Of a stretch of DNA of 64,000 nt, positions 50,757 through 62,240 are shown in pieces (position 1 is the first letter of the stretch; every line of letters begins with the position of its first letter). Below the pieces are notes generated by a model, which was not told the origin of the DNA, searched no databases, and saw nothing but the letters and a program-made list of their open reading frames with translations. This DNA comes from Paroedura picta (taxonomy: Eukaryota; Chordata; Lepidosauria; Squamata; Gekkonidae). Position numbers and translations under genes: made by a program. The stretch is from the NCBI RefSeq assembly GCF_049243985.1, contig NC_135370.1, forward strand, positions 110,790,506-110,854,505, in the 5' to 3' direction.

Positions 50757-52479
50757 CGTGTGAGAGCAGACTTAAGCATTTTAGCTTTGGTTTTGATTTG
50801 ATTTTCTCAGAAAATCAAGTGAATTCATCACTAGTTTTTGGATTATTCCAAATTGGTACATGGAATCTTTCATATAATTCCTAGGGATAATTGTCTATTT
50901 TAATTAAAACTTTGAAACTGTCAGTCTGACATGATACTTCATCCATTGTTCATTTACTAAAACAATGCATCTTTAGATATGGAACACTTTCAAATACATC
51001 TCTGATCTTCAGTATTTTGGGGGGCTGGATGGAAGAAGTTAGCTGTGTGGTTGCTTCACCCAGTAATCTACTTTGGCCAAGGCAGCCAAACCACACCGAA
51101 GCATTCACCCCACAATGCTAGCACACCTGATATTCCATAGCCACAGTGTTAGTGTACGGGAAATCCCAAAACATGAGGTTTGTTCAAATTTGGATGCATA
51201 ATCTGCTCTGTTCTTCCAACTCCATGTTCAAATCAGACATTGGCTTTTATGCTGGAATGAGCAACTGAGGGGCAAAATAAGAGAACTCTGACAAAACTTC
51301 CTTTGCTGTTTCCACTATAAAAGAGATGTTTAAAGAAAGTAGCTAGGTACATGAATGTGTGTATAAAAACAGTGGGTCAGTGTTCTTGGGATCAAAGTTC
51401 CTGACCACTTTTCAGACATTATTATTAAAAATTCCTTTATTCTTAATACAACATGGGCTAACTCCAATCCAGGATAAAGAATGTTCTATTCTGGCCTTAA
51501 AAATAGCTGGAGGATGACTGCTCTGTATTTGTGTATTTTAAAAGATCACAAGGGTATATTTGTGTTTGTCTGTTTAAAGAGATCACAAGGGGTACATTTA
51601 TGGTGCTGGGAGTTGAGTATGTACAGGTTTTGGAGAACTTAAAAAACAAGCAAACAATCCCCCAATTTTATGAAATGGTAGCACAGTGCTACATAAGGAA
51701 GAGACATGGTTGCTGGACACAAAGGACAAAAGAGAATATCTTAGTATTTTATGTACAGACAGGCCTGAAGCATACTCATAGTTGTTGAAAAGGCTGCTCC
51801 ACATATGGGAATTCATAAATAAATTTTTCTGTAATCCTTATGTCTTGCATAGTGGGGAAAAGATTACAGTTGTCTGAAAGAAGGGTATCTATTGTAACAG
51901 ATGTTGGAAAAATTCCCAAGAATTTTTGCTGGAATTTAAATCTGGCTGTTCCTGGAGTCATGTGAGGTGGCTGTAATTCAGGTCTCGTCACACAAAATGG
52001 CCACTGTGTGTAGGCTGCTTTAAATCATTCAGTGGTGGCTCTTTTCTACACTGCAAGCCATTTGGCTTGAGCAATTCAAGACACAATCTGAAGGCTTCTA
52101 AGAATGCTGCAAAAAAACTTTGCTGTGAATCATTGCAGCTGAACTGTTTAGTGGAGCTAGCAGAAAATTAAGCAGTGGTTCTTTCTGTGTACATTTGGTG
52201 CATACACTCTCTCTTTGCCTCAGACATTAGACACAAAAGATTATAAATGAGTAATCAAGAATTTACTCATTTTCTTAAATAGGTATTGATTTAGAATCAA
52301 TATCTGAACTACAGAAGTAGTTATTGTGCAGCTTGCAAATGTAATATCTGAGGTGAGTTCCCCACACATTTTATTTGTGATGGTGAGAGTTGGGCACTCT
52401 TAGTGACTCCTGCAGTTAGAAAACAGGACATGTGAAACCAGTGACCAGAAAGGCAGTTTACTTTTCATAATGACTTATT
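50757..52479. other. Intergenic, unassigned
   Basis: AT-rich with short open frames only. No repeat ends were confirmed. Confidence 0.5.
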
Positions 52480-53405
52480 TACTTATTCATTTCTTAAATT
52501 TCTGGCCCGTCACTCTCCAGAGACTCATGGCAGGTTTTATAGATACCACCCCCCAATAAAGCCAAACAACTCCCTTTAAAACAGACATAAGGTGGCATAA
52601 TCCCCCCTTCCACATCCCAGTCAGCCAATCGCCTTGGGGGGTAGGTTTGCAAGATGTTAGTGTGGGCCGAGGAGGGGACCCCTGTTGTTTCTAGCCCTGA
52701 CCTAAACCAAAGACCTAGCAGAAGAGCTCTTTTTTACAGTCCTATGGAACTTAGACAGCTCTGTCAGGGCCCTCAGCTCTTCCAGGGGCTCATTCTACTA
52801 GGTCGGAGCCAGGATCAAAAAGGCCCTGGCTTGGGTCAAGGTTAGGCGTACTTCCTTGTGGCCAGAGGCCATGAGCAGATTAGCACCCACACAGCGAAGA
52901 GCCCTGCGGGGGGCATAATGAAATAAGTGGTCCTTCACATAGGGCCCAAACTGTGGATGGCCTTAAAGGTTAAAATTAACACCTTGAACCTGATCTGGGC
53001 TACAATTTGCAACCAATACAGCTGCCTCAGCACAGGCTACATATAGGGCCTCCAAGATGTGATTGTGAGGACCCTAGCAGCTGCATTCTGCACCAGATGC
53101 AGTTTCCGGGTCAAGAACAAGGGTAGGCCTAGTAGAGTGAGTTACAGAAATATAATCTAGAGGTGACCGTTGCATGGATCACTGCAGCCAGACAGTCTGA
53201 GGGCAAGTAGGATGCTAGTAGCCTCACCTGGTGAAGATGATAGAATGCCATGTGGGCAACTCTTGTGACCTGGGCTTCCACTGAAAGGGAGGCATCCAGG
53301 ATCACCCAAGATTCTGCTGGAGGAAGCAACGTTAACCTGCATCTCAGCCAGGGTGGGAAAGTGTGCTTCCTATCCCACAGCCATTCTTTCCCCTTGTGGC
53401 AAGCC
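52480..53405 (-). mobile_element. L2-group LINE fragment
   Basis: It follows the intact LINE from its 3' UTR through the C-terminal reverse transcriptase region (HMAFYHLHQVRLLASYLPSD, VTSRLYFCNSLY) on the - strand. The frame is broken. About 900 bases remain. Confidence 0.88.
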
Positions 53406-53409
53406 ATTT

Positions 53410-54224
53410 TAGGGTCTTCTCTACTGGAAATTCATGCCTATAAAAGAACCAACATAGTTCTCCTTTTCTTCTCATGCAGAAATGGCTGCTTCTTGCTTTT
53501 CCAGACACAGAGCTGTGGCAAGAATGCAATGGGAGGAGTGAATGTCTGTTTCCTCTGTACATTTCTTCAAGATAAAATAGAGAACAGCAAATTCCCTTGT
53601 CATTTTTTGGGGGCAGTCAATAGATACTACTGTTTTTGTACTAGAGAGCAGTTTATCCTCTCTATCTTTTACCCAGATACCTGCCAGCCTCTCAGATACT
53701 ATCAGACAAGGCAATGTTCAAGTGTTTATTACCAAAGAGTGTTTTCTCAGCCCACAAGCATCGTATTAAGATACACAAATCACTTTTAAAATGTATTGAC
53801 TTTTCACAACCCTTAATGTAGCTGATCCTTCTCTTCTTTGTTTAGTATCATCTTACTAATAACATCTTGGTCTTCTCAGCCCAATGTTATTGATTTACAA
53901 ATCCTAAGAAGTTGTCAGTGACAGAAAATGAAGGTTGCTGTGTTGCTTTGTGGTGGGGCTGGGGAAGCAACTATCCAATAATACCAACTGAAACATCACG
54001 AAATTCTGAGCAAGACTTTTAAGTTCTAGTGAACTTTTCTTGAGCTTGGATGTTAAGCTAAACAGAAATAAATGTGGAGGAAGGGCGAAGAAGGAACCTA
54101 TGGTGACAAAGTGTCCCAACCTGAGCACTTAGGAATGACATCTGGAATAAAGTGCTGCTCAGAAATTATTGTAGGTTACAAAAGGCTTTAGACTCAGTCT
54201 AGCAAAGGCATTGTATCAAAAATC
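53410..54224. other. Between two opposed LINE fragments, unassigned
   Basis: A 179-codon frame crosses 53250-53789, but its first part is antisense LINE and the rest shows no known domain. Confidence 0.5.
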
Positions 54225-54775
54225 TACCATTGAGAGACCTACTATGATCTGGGCTCAGTGTATCTGAGAGACCATCTCTCCACCTATACCTCCAGAAGAA
54301 CATTACGCTCCGCCACCGCCAACTTGCCGGTGACCCCTGGTCCCAAACAAGCACATTGGTCCTCAATGAGGGTCAGAGCTTTTTCTGTCCTGGCCCGCGC
54401 CTGGTGGAACGAACTCCCTGAAGCAATCAGGGCCCTGTCTGAACTCCCACAATTCTGCAGGGCCTGCAAAAGGGAGCTCTTCCACTAGGCATTTGCCTGA
54501 GACAGACCAAACCCAAATAACATCCACAGGTCCCCCTCAGACACCCCCTCCATGGCCTAAACCACTCTGACCTCTCTAGGGACCTTAGCTAAGTTACCGT
54601 TGCTGTTATATTGTTGTTGTTTAAGCTCACTGAAATTGTGTTATTCAGAATTACTGTTAGATTATTGTATTTGACTATGTTATATGTTTGTTTGTTCCAT
54701 GTATCCCCCGTAATATTATATGTAAACTGCCCTGAGCCATATGGAAGGGCAGTATAAAATCTAATAAATAAGATT
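54225..54775 (+). mobile_element. L2-group LINE, 3' end
   Basis: The 54258-54488 frame reads YLRDHLSTYTSRRTLRSA and ARAWWNELPEAIRALSELPQ, parallel to the C-terminus of the intact LINE. The 3' UTR ends CTGCCCTGAGCCATATGGAA and AATCTAATAAATAAG. Confidence 0.9.
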
Positions 54776-54807
54776 TGTCCAGTGAGTTCTGTATAACATT
54801 TCCTGCT

Positions 54808-54850
54808 ATTATTTATTACATTTAATATACCGCTCTTCCCTGTGGCAAGC
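54808..54850 (-). mobile_element. LINE tail scrap
   Basis: TTATTTATTACATTTAATAT followed by ACCGCTCTTCCCTGTGGC looks like a - strand LINE tail of about 40 bases. Confidence 0.4.
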
Positions 54851-54854
54851 CTGT

Positions 54855-56470
54855 GTGCTGTATCAGAAATAGATGTAGAAATTCCCCTGTGTTTCAAATT
54901 GGATTGTTGTTGCTTGGTGGATTGCTGTTTCAGAAATACATGGTGCCATACTTCACATTAAGCCACTCAGCATTATGGTTCAAGCTTTATCTGGCTACTT
55001 TCAGTTAAGATCCGACTTTTCCCTTAAACATGGAAGTTATGTGATCCAGACTTTGTCAAGTGTTGAGAAATTCTAGAACCAATGCTACAAACAGTTTCTT
55101 TGGATAAAAGAGCAAAGGAGCCTTGTACAGTTTTATAATTTTAAGCATACAGATAACGCCTTGTGGAATAACAAGGTACTTCTGCAGTAGACAAGTGTAC
55201 CCCCTAATCAGTCCCCAAAGAGATGCTGCATCCCAAAGATACTTTAGTTGCAACCAACTATGTACACTTCCTCTTTAAAATCCAAACGGCACTGGATGAA
55301 GTTCAAAAACGGGCTTGGAGAGTGTGCCTGTTGGATAATCCAGCCTCCTCTTGTCCTGGCAGTCCCCTGAACTCCTTGCTATTTTGTTTGGGGTGGTGGT
55401 GGTCATCATCAGCAGACCTTTGTAAACATGGAAAGGGGCATAATAGGGACAGTCTGGGGTAGGGGTACTGGTGGAAATCCAACCCTCCTCCTGATGACCA
55501 AAGTGCATTTTCTTCCTCAGGAAGCTTGGAAAGCTGTCCTGTGGTCAGGAAAATATGGCAATTAATGTTTTATTGCTGGGTGCTAATCATCCTGCTGGGT
55601 GCTAATCATCCATTAATTGTGAGACAGCAAACTGACAAAGAATACTGTCCTTGCATCTGCGCTAGTACAATGATTGGTGAATTTTTGAAAATCATTTATC
55701 ATCTAATATGACCTGTGGTCAAACTATTCCTTGGTAAACTCTAATTATGACTTATTTGGTAGTGAAACAAGAAAATTCCTTAACCATAAAAACTTAATTG
55801 AAGGCTGGCAGTAAGATTCCTCCCTCCCCCAAATTATGTTTTAAGTCATCATGGGAACAATCATTTTATTCAGCTTATCAAGTAACAGCCAAGTTGTTGC
55901 AACTTGAGATGAAATTATTACATGCAGAATTAATGATAGAATTTTGGCTTTAAAAATCAAGCCTTTTCTGCCTCTCTTGAAACTTAATGCTATTGTAAGG
56001 GCAGGGATCTCAAGGCTGGCTGACTTGTACTGAGTGATGTTTCCTTTTAAAGGTGGTTTCTGATGGGCAAGGGGGAAACAAATTCCAATACAAGGCAATT
56101 TTTCTCTTGTACTACTTTAATGTCAAAGAGATAAGAGTAAAAAACATGAATTCACAGAGATGAGTAAGAGGGGGCCAACTGAACTGGATTTTTACTTTTT
56201 TTCATAAATCTCACCAGCTCAATGTGCAGTGGAGTATCCATTAAATCATGTTTAAGTTGTATCCACCAATAGCTGGAAGTTGCGTTGAAGCAATCACATG
56301 CAACTGATTTTCCTTCAGTATACAGACACAAAGATGCAGAATGTGAATGCTTGTTGTAGGACAACCAACATATAATCAAGGATGTGTGAACATGATCAGG
56401 ATCAGTGTCAAGTTCACATGCTGCATTAGATAATCTAATAATTGGCACCGTAAGGACTAAAATTATTTCA
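54855..56470. other. Intergenic, unassigned
   Basis: No gene or repeat is supported. A 15-base direct repeat (GCTGGGTGCTAATCATCC type) occurs near 55572-55610. Confidence 0.5.
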
Positions 56471-56474
56471 GCAT

Positions 56475-56600
56475 AAACTTCTGTGAGTCAGAGACAGTGT
56501 CATCATCATCTGCAAATCAGCTCTGACTCCAGTGGCACCTTTAAGACCAACAAAGTTTTATTCAAGGTCAATTTGTCAGCCTAAATCTTTAAGGTACCAC
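56475..56600. repeat. Common reptile interspersed repeat
   Basis: AACTTCTGTGAGTCAGAGAC, then TCCAGTGGCACCTTTAAGAC and CAACAAAGTTTTATTCAAGG. This is the same family as 58811-59072. Confidence 0.6.
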
Positions 56601-56749
56601 CATGCCACTAATATTTAGTTTTCCTGAAGCAGACTACCCCTCTGGAATTCAATAATGAAACACCATTGTCAACATCAGCATACAGCTGGGGGTGAGCACT
56701 GGTTTCCATAAGCAAAGAGCAAGGTCCACAATGAACAGGAGGTTAGTAA

Positions 56750-57030
56750 AGGTAAAGATATCCCCTGTGCAAGCACCGAGTCATGTCTGACCCTTGGGGT
56801 GACGCCCTCTAGCGTTTTCATGGCAGACTCAATACAGGGTGGTTTGCCAGTGCCTTCCCCAGTCATTACTGTTTATCCCCCAGCAAGCTGGGTACTCATT
56901 TTACCGACCTCGGAAGGATGGAAGGCTGAGTCAACCTTGAGCCGGCTGCTGGGTTCGAACTCCCAGCCTCATGGGCAGAGCTTCAGACTGCATGCCTGCT
57001 GCCTTACCACTCTGCGCCACAAGAGGCTCT
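56750..57030 (-). mobile_element. tRNA-derived SINE with BovB-like tail, copy D
   Basis: A 13-base duplication with one mismatch flanks it (AGGAGGTTAGTAA at 56737-56749, AGGAGGTTATTAA at 57031-57043). It is full length with a well-kept box B (GGGTTCGAACTCC on the plus strand complement). Confidence 0.9.
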
Positions 57031-57289
57031 AGGAGGTTATTAAGTGAAGAATTTTTTGTAGAACCCTAGTCAGAACTAACTACGGAGGGGAGCATCTTTT
57101 TGCGGCGGCAGACTTCCATGTCTGATCCTTGCCGAAGAGTGACAGGGCACTATCCCACTTTCACGCGCCACAGGCCATTGCTTACCAACATCCTGCCTCT
57201 AAAGCCTGCCCGCGTTCCTACATGTTGCAATGAAAGACGGGACTGGGTCCCATAGTGGCCAGCCAGATACTTCTAGGAAGCCCGAAAAC

Positions 57290-57571
57290 CAGGCAGGCAG
57301 GTGTGCTACGCCCAGCGATGCGCCAAGAACGCCCATGCCCCGATCCCGCTTCCTTATCACCTCCCCGCCCTCCCGAGTGGCCACAATTGCAAGCGCCTAG
57401 CTCCTCCCATCACGTGTAGCGGGCGGAGCCTGTCCTGGAGTGCGGGTGTGTGTCTGTGTGTGCGGGTGCGAGTGTGTGGCGCCGGGTCGTCAGAAGTCTC
57501 GCCCGGTAGCCGCCGCGGTCTCCTCTGGGGAGGGCGGCTTAGAAAGCGTTGCTACGACTGGCTTGAGGCCC
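57290..57571 (+). promoter_or_regulatory. CpG-rich promoter of an unidentified gene
   Basis: CpG density rises sharply between about 57290 and 58100. There is a CACGTG E-box at 57411-57416, GC boxes nearby (GGGCGG) and a TG-rich stretch at 57446-57478. The island sits directly before a plausible first coding exon on the + strand. A start site is not visible. Confidence 0.6.
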
Positions 57572-57743
57572 ATGGGGCAAGGAACCAGCGCTGAGACGCG
57601 GCCTTTGCTGCCGCCGGGAGCTCCCGGACGGGTCCGAAAGCTGAGTCGCCGCCGCCTCTCCGCGGGCAGGGACAACAATGGCCCGGGAGAGGACGAGGGC
57701 TGCGGCGAGACCGCGGCTTCGCTGCCTTCCACGGCCGGGAACG
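57572..57743 (+). CDS. Putative first coding exon of an unidentified gene
   Basis: An ATG at 57572 opens a frame beginning MGQGTSAETRPLLPPGAPGR that runs 57 codons plus one base to a good donor (GTGAGC at 57744). The stretch is rich in Arg, Ser, Pro and acidic residues. It has no membrane segment or domain and looks like a disordered cytosolic N-terminus with an RPLLP motif of the kind seen ahead of membrane proteins. I do not recognise the protein. No further exon could be linked in 57744-64000, so most of the gene should lie to the right. Alternatives are a 5' UTR exon with a different start, a transcript from the other strand, or a non-coding CpG-island RNA. Confidence 0.4.
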
Positions 57744-60184
57744 GTGAGCTGGGGCTGGGCGGGAGGGTCATCAGCTGGGGAAGTCGAGTTCCCCTTTTCA
57801 AGAGTGGATCCCGAGATCTTTTCACTGTCGCCGCTTGGTTTCTGGTGCCGGGGTTTAAACGACCCACGAAGCCACACACATCCCCCCCCCCCTCGGGAGA
57901 GGAATGTTCTTTCTTTTGGGATGTTCTTTCCTGGAACTCCGGATGTGCGAAGCGCTGCTCTTGGAGAACCGAGGGAAAAGGCTTCGGAGGCGAGGTTTCC
58001 TGCGACTTGCTGGTTTCTTCATTGAGAGCGAGCGCGGGGGCAGAACCCCGGGGAAGATGAAGTCCTGCATTCAAGGGCGGGGGGATTAGAGGCACACGGA
58101 CAGGTTGCTGGCTGTCGTGTTATTGCACCGCCACAGCACTCGTTCACCACTGCATTGCATGACCCACGCGGCAGCATGCAGTTGTGGACGATGGCTGGAG
58201 CGAGTGGCTCTGAATATTGCAGACCGTCTTCCTGTCACTGCTGAATAGCAGCTCACACACATCCGGAAGTGCCGTTTGTTTGAGATCTTCCTTGCTGAGA
58301 AATTAGCCCCGCTTGACGTTTTCTTGGCAGGCCTTGACCCCAGGGTTTGGGTCAGGGGAATTAAATTTTTATCTGTAGAACCTCTGGAATGATACCTGAG
58401 GAGATGAAGGGATGCTTGTTAGGGTGCAAGTTCTGGCTTATAACAATTAAAATGGTATTTTGTGATTACCTAAAGTTGAGCAGCAAAATAAAAACAGACT
58501 GGAGCGGCTTCTTTAAAAGATTATCAACTACCAATTCATTCCAGTTTAATTAATTTTTTTGACATTTGCTCCTCTCCAAAATTGGTTTCAGGGTGGGGTA
58601 CATCAGTAAAATACAAATCACAATATAGAAATCTGGACAAAACTTTTGTGAGTCAGAGTTGAGTGACTTCATCAGATGCAGTGTCTGACTAGGGGAGCAA
58701 TGTTTACGCTCATAGTTAACAAGCAACAGAAGAAGAGGTGGGAAGTCAGTGTAAAACAAGAGCCAATCAGAGTAGATTCAAGCGGGTAGCCATGTTGGTC
58801 TAAAGCAGCAGAACAAAGTTTGAGTCCAGTGCCACCTTTAAGACCAAGAGATATAAATAAATATAAACTTTATACTGCTCCATTCCTGTTGGCTTGGAGT
58901 GGTTAACAACACTTTAAAATGATACATAGTAACAATAAGCAATAAACTAACAGATCCTCCCTAAAACTGCCTCAAAATATTATTCCAAATACTCCAAATA
59001 TTATTCATGCTTATTTCTTGAATAAAATTTTGTTCGTCTTAAAGGTGCCACTGGACTCAAACTTTGTTCAATCAAAGAGTCATCATTCAGAAAAGATGAC
59101 AACCACAGTCAACTATTAATTGATTTTTTGTTAATCTTGCCTAGTCAAGCAATCCGTTGCTGGGAGTAGTTCTCACCACCTCTGAATTGGTTGCTTGGTC
59201 TTTGATTTGCTGTGGTTTTGCACAAGTGTGTCACTGATTATCTCCACCCCCCCCCCCTTCACTGTTTAGTTTGCAGATCATTGTGGCTCATTGGAAACCT
59301 GGAAAGCTTCATGTTTTGGGAGGATTTCTAGCTGGCTTTGAACTCAAAAGTGTCCAAGTAGGATTTTTAAGCTGGACATAAGGTGGTAGATGGTTGTGAC
59401 TACATCTAGGAAGGGGATAGATGGAATTAGCACATTGTCCTATCTTTCTGGAAACTTCTAACGAAATATAATCATGGCCAGAGTGCTAGCTGTACATGTA
59501 TCCATGTACAGTTCCCAGACAAAAGACTGTTCAAAAACTGTTATAGCAGGATATATTTTTCTCACAGTACCTTGAACATTAACATTCAGGATTTGGATTT
59601 TTTTAAAACACAGGATGTTTATACACTTAACTAATATATGATGTTTGCACCTTTGATCAAGTGCCAGGTCCTTTCTTGGAAGGGGCTGTTTCTCCCTTAA
59701 GTGAACAACTTTAAAGAAATGTTAGATAAAATATTTCCATGTCTTCAAATTAGAGACTTATTACACGTTGAGGCTGGGAGGTATCTCAGCTGATCCTCAG
59801 ACATGGTGGCGATGAAAAGTGCTGTCAAGTCACAGCTGAAGGAAAAATTTATGCTGCAGGAGTCTCAAGGCCAGGACCTCCAAGGTAACCATCTCAATAG
59901 TGCTGCCTGTTCCATGTGCAGGGCCAGCTAGGCAGGCACAAATTAGGAGTCTCAATGCAGGGAGGAAGGTATACGTTTGCTGGACACTGGAATACTTTTT
60001 GGAACAAACATGACCAGTACAAGTAGCCTCCACTTGTCCCAAAAGGGAACCTGGCTGCTTGTACCTGAAATTTAAAAAATGGCAGAGTGGTTTTTAAATT
60101 AAATCCTTGCGGAAAGCTGATATATGTAATGTCGAAAGGTTCGAGAGGACTCATCTCTAAGAGTTAAAGGGTTAGCTGTTACTC
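57744..60184. other. Putative intron 1 of the unidentified gene
   Basis: The CpG island continues to about 58100. After that the DNA is AT-rich with the inverted repeat at 58770 and SINE-like scraps near 58620-58700 and 59815-59840 (GAAAAGTGCTGTCAAGTCAC). Confidence 0.45.
58770..59075. repeat. Inverted pair of a common repeat around a LINE tail
   Basis: The left arm GTTTGAGTCCAGTGCCACCT at 58818 and onward is repeated inverted on the right (AGGTGCCACTGGACTCAAAC, about 59045-59064). The arms extend to about 35 bases with few mismatches. Between them (about 58850-58930) is a - strand LINE tail (TAAATATAAACTTTATACTG). Confidence 0.65.
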
Positions 60185-60192
60185 CTCTAGAG

Positions 60193-60612
60193 CAGTAGTC
60201 CCCAACCTTTTTATCACCGGGGACCACTCAATGCCGAGGACCACTCAATGCCTTTTACTGAGGCTCGGTGGGGGGGGGTAGTTTACTCTACTCTCAACCA
60301 CTGCCCTAATGCTCTCTGATCGCTATGGTAGTGTTTAAACATCCCTTCAAAATAAGATACAGACACACCACAACAATGAACATAAGGAACATTTTATTTT
60401 CATGGAAATTTTAACTCATGACAATGACAAATCAATGGGAACCCTGAGCTTGTTCCTCTGCAATGAGATAGTCCCATCTGGGAGTGATGGGAGACAATGA
60501 CACCCGAAGTGTGTTGTAAAGGGCCGGGGGGGGGGAAGGCGTCCTTCGGGACCCACCTCCAATTAGTCGAAGGACCACATGTGGTCCGCGGCCCACAGGT
60601 TGGGGATCGCTA
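60193..60612. mobile_element. hAT-type non-autonomous DNA element
   Basis: The inverted ends are CAGTAGTCCCCAACCT and AGGTTGGGGATCGCTA. An 8-base duplication with one mismatch (CTCTAGAG at 60185-60192, CTCTTGAG at 60613-60620) is the hAT size. It is 420 bases with no transposase. Confidence 0.85.
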
Positions 60613-61660
60613 CTCTTGAGGGACATGGATTAGGACTGGCTTCTGAGAGGGTGACAAATAATAATGACTGCTTGACAAGGTCTGAGGCCACAGGAGGAAG
60701 GTGCAGGCCTAACATGTCTGGGAAATTATACATTTCTATATATACAAATACTAGAAGTTTCTGAGGTAAAATGGGGGAGCGGAAATGCTTAGTATCAAAG
60801 GAGAACATAGACACTGTGGTCTTTTTAGAAACTTGGTGGGATGAGGATAATCAGCAGGAAGCAACGATTCCTGGATATATAGATTATAATTGAAGGATAG
60901 GGAGGGAAGAGTAGGAAGTAGAGTAGCTCTGTATGTCAGAGAGGGTGTACAGTCTGGTGAAATTGAGGATGTAAGAGAAATAGATTCACTTACAGAAATA
61001 GTAAGAGTGGAAATAGTATATCCAAAAGGAAGCTTAATTCTGCGAGTTTGCTATTGCCCACCAGATCAAAGGTTAGACGATTATTTTTAAAAAACAGCAA
61101 AAGAATTAAGGAAAGCAGATAGATGAAATAACTGTGTCATAATATGTGCTTTTAACTACCCGTCATAGGAAAATGTAGCTACCCATATTGATTGGGTCAA
61201 TGTGTGTTCAAGTCAGGAGAAAGAGTTCCTAGAGACTCTCAATGACTGTGTCGTGGAGCAGATGGTCAGAGAACCCACCAGGGGGAGGTGATCCTGGACT
61301 TGGTCCTGAGCAATGTTCAAGAGCAATGTAAACGTGATAGCAGCAGTTGGGAACAGTGACTATATTAAGTTTAGCATTTATGTAAATAGGGAGTTGCCTC
61401 AAAAGACCAGCATAACTGCATTTTACTTTAGAAGGGATAACCTTACTCACATGTCGGGTATTGTGAAGAAGAAACTGAAAGGAAAGCTAAGGAAGGTCAA
61501 ATCCCTTCAAGAAACTTGGAGACTACGGCTTTAAAACTTCAGTCATGGAAACTCAGATAAATTGTATACCACAGGTTAAGAATAGGCATTTTAAAAAAGC
61601 CTGCATAGTTAACTAATAAAGTAATGGAAGCAGTAAAAGGTAAGAAGGATCAGTTTAAGA

Positions 61661-61790
61661 CAGGCTTTCTCAACCTGCTGGCCATGTAGTAGCCCTTGAA
61701 ATATTCTTCAGGCTTCAAGTAACCTGGAAGTGATACCACCTGGCCATGCCTCCATGCTACATCCCTGGAAGTTACATGTTTACAGTGTGC
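61661..61790. mobile_element. hAT-type MITE fragment
   Basis: CAGGCTTTCTCAACCTGCTG, TGAAATATTCTTCAGGCTTC and AACCTGGAAGTGATACCACC match the left half of the MITE at 36005-36581. The right end is lost or unclear. Confidence 0.7.
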
Positions 61791-61934
61791 ATGGTATCAC
61801 TAATAAAATAAAAAGCTTGTTAAATAAGAAGTTCGTTTCATTTTTTTGTGTGCAGTATGTTGCCTGAGCAAAACAAGGAAGCATTCATCTCAGCTGTCAT
61901 AAAGCCCACCATGCAAAACACCAATTCTCAGATG

Positions 61935-62240
61935 ATCTGTGTGATTTGGAGATCACCTGTAACTTTGGGAGCTCTCCAGGCACCATCAGGAGCCTTGCAA
62001 TCCTAGCAAGAACTGAGACTATATTTTACCAGGTTGGAAATGGCTGCCAGGGAAGGGGAAACCTGGGAAGAAAGGAATCCTTGTGCAGGCTGTGCACAGT
62101 CTAGATCCAGGTATAGTAGCTCTCACCTAGGGAAGTCAGCCTACAGGTGGAACCTAGGGTTTCCCTGGAATTACAGCTCATTTCAGACTACATAGATCAG
62201 TTCCCCTGGAGAAAATGGCTGCTTTGGAGGGTAAGTAACA
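61935..62240. mobile_element. Squamate MITE fragments (TTGCCAACC type)
   Basis: GGAGATCACCTGTAACTTTG with CTCCAGGCACC, and further on AGATCAGTTCCCCTGGAGAA with AATGGCTGCTTTGG, are parts of a common squamate repeat. A related piece is at 15985-16125. Confidence 0.5.

Noticed and set aside
53250-53789. 179-codon + strand frame
   Set aside because: Its first third is antisense to a LINE fragment and the rest resembles no family.
57490-58095. 201-codon - strand frame over the CpG island
   Set aside because: GC-rich islands give long chance frames. It has no recognisable domain, and the + strand has a better promoter-exon-donor arrangement.
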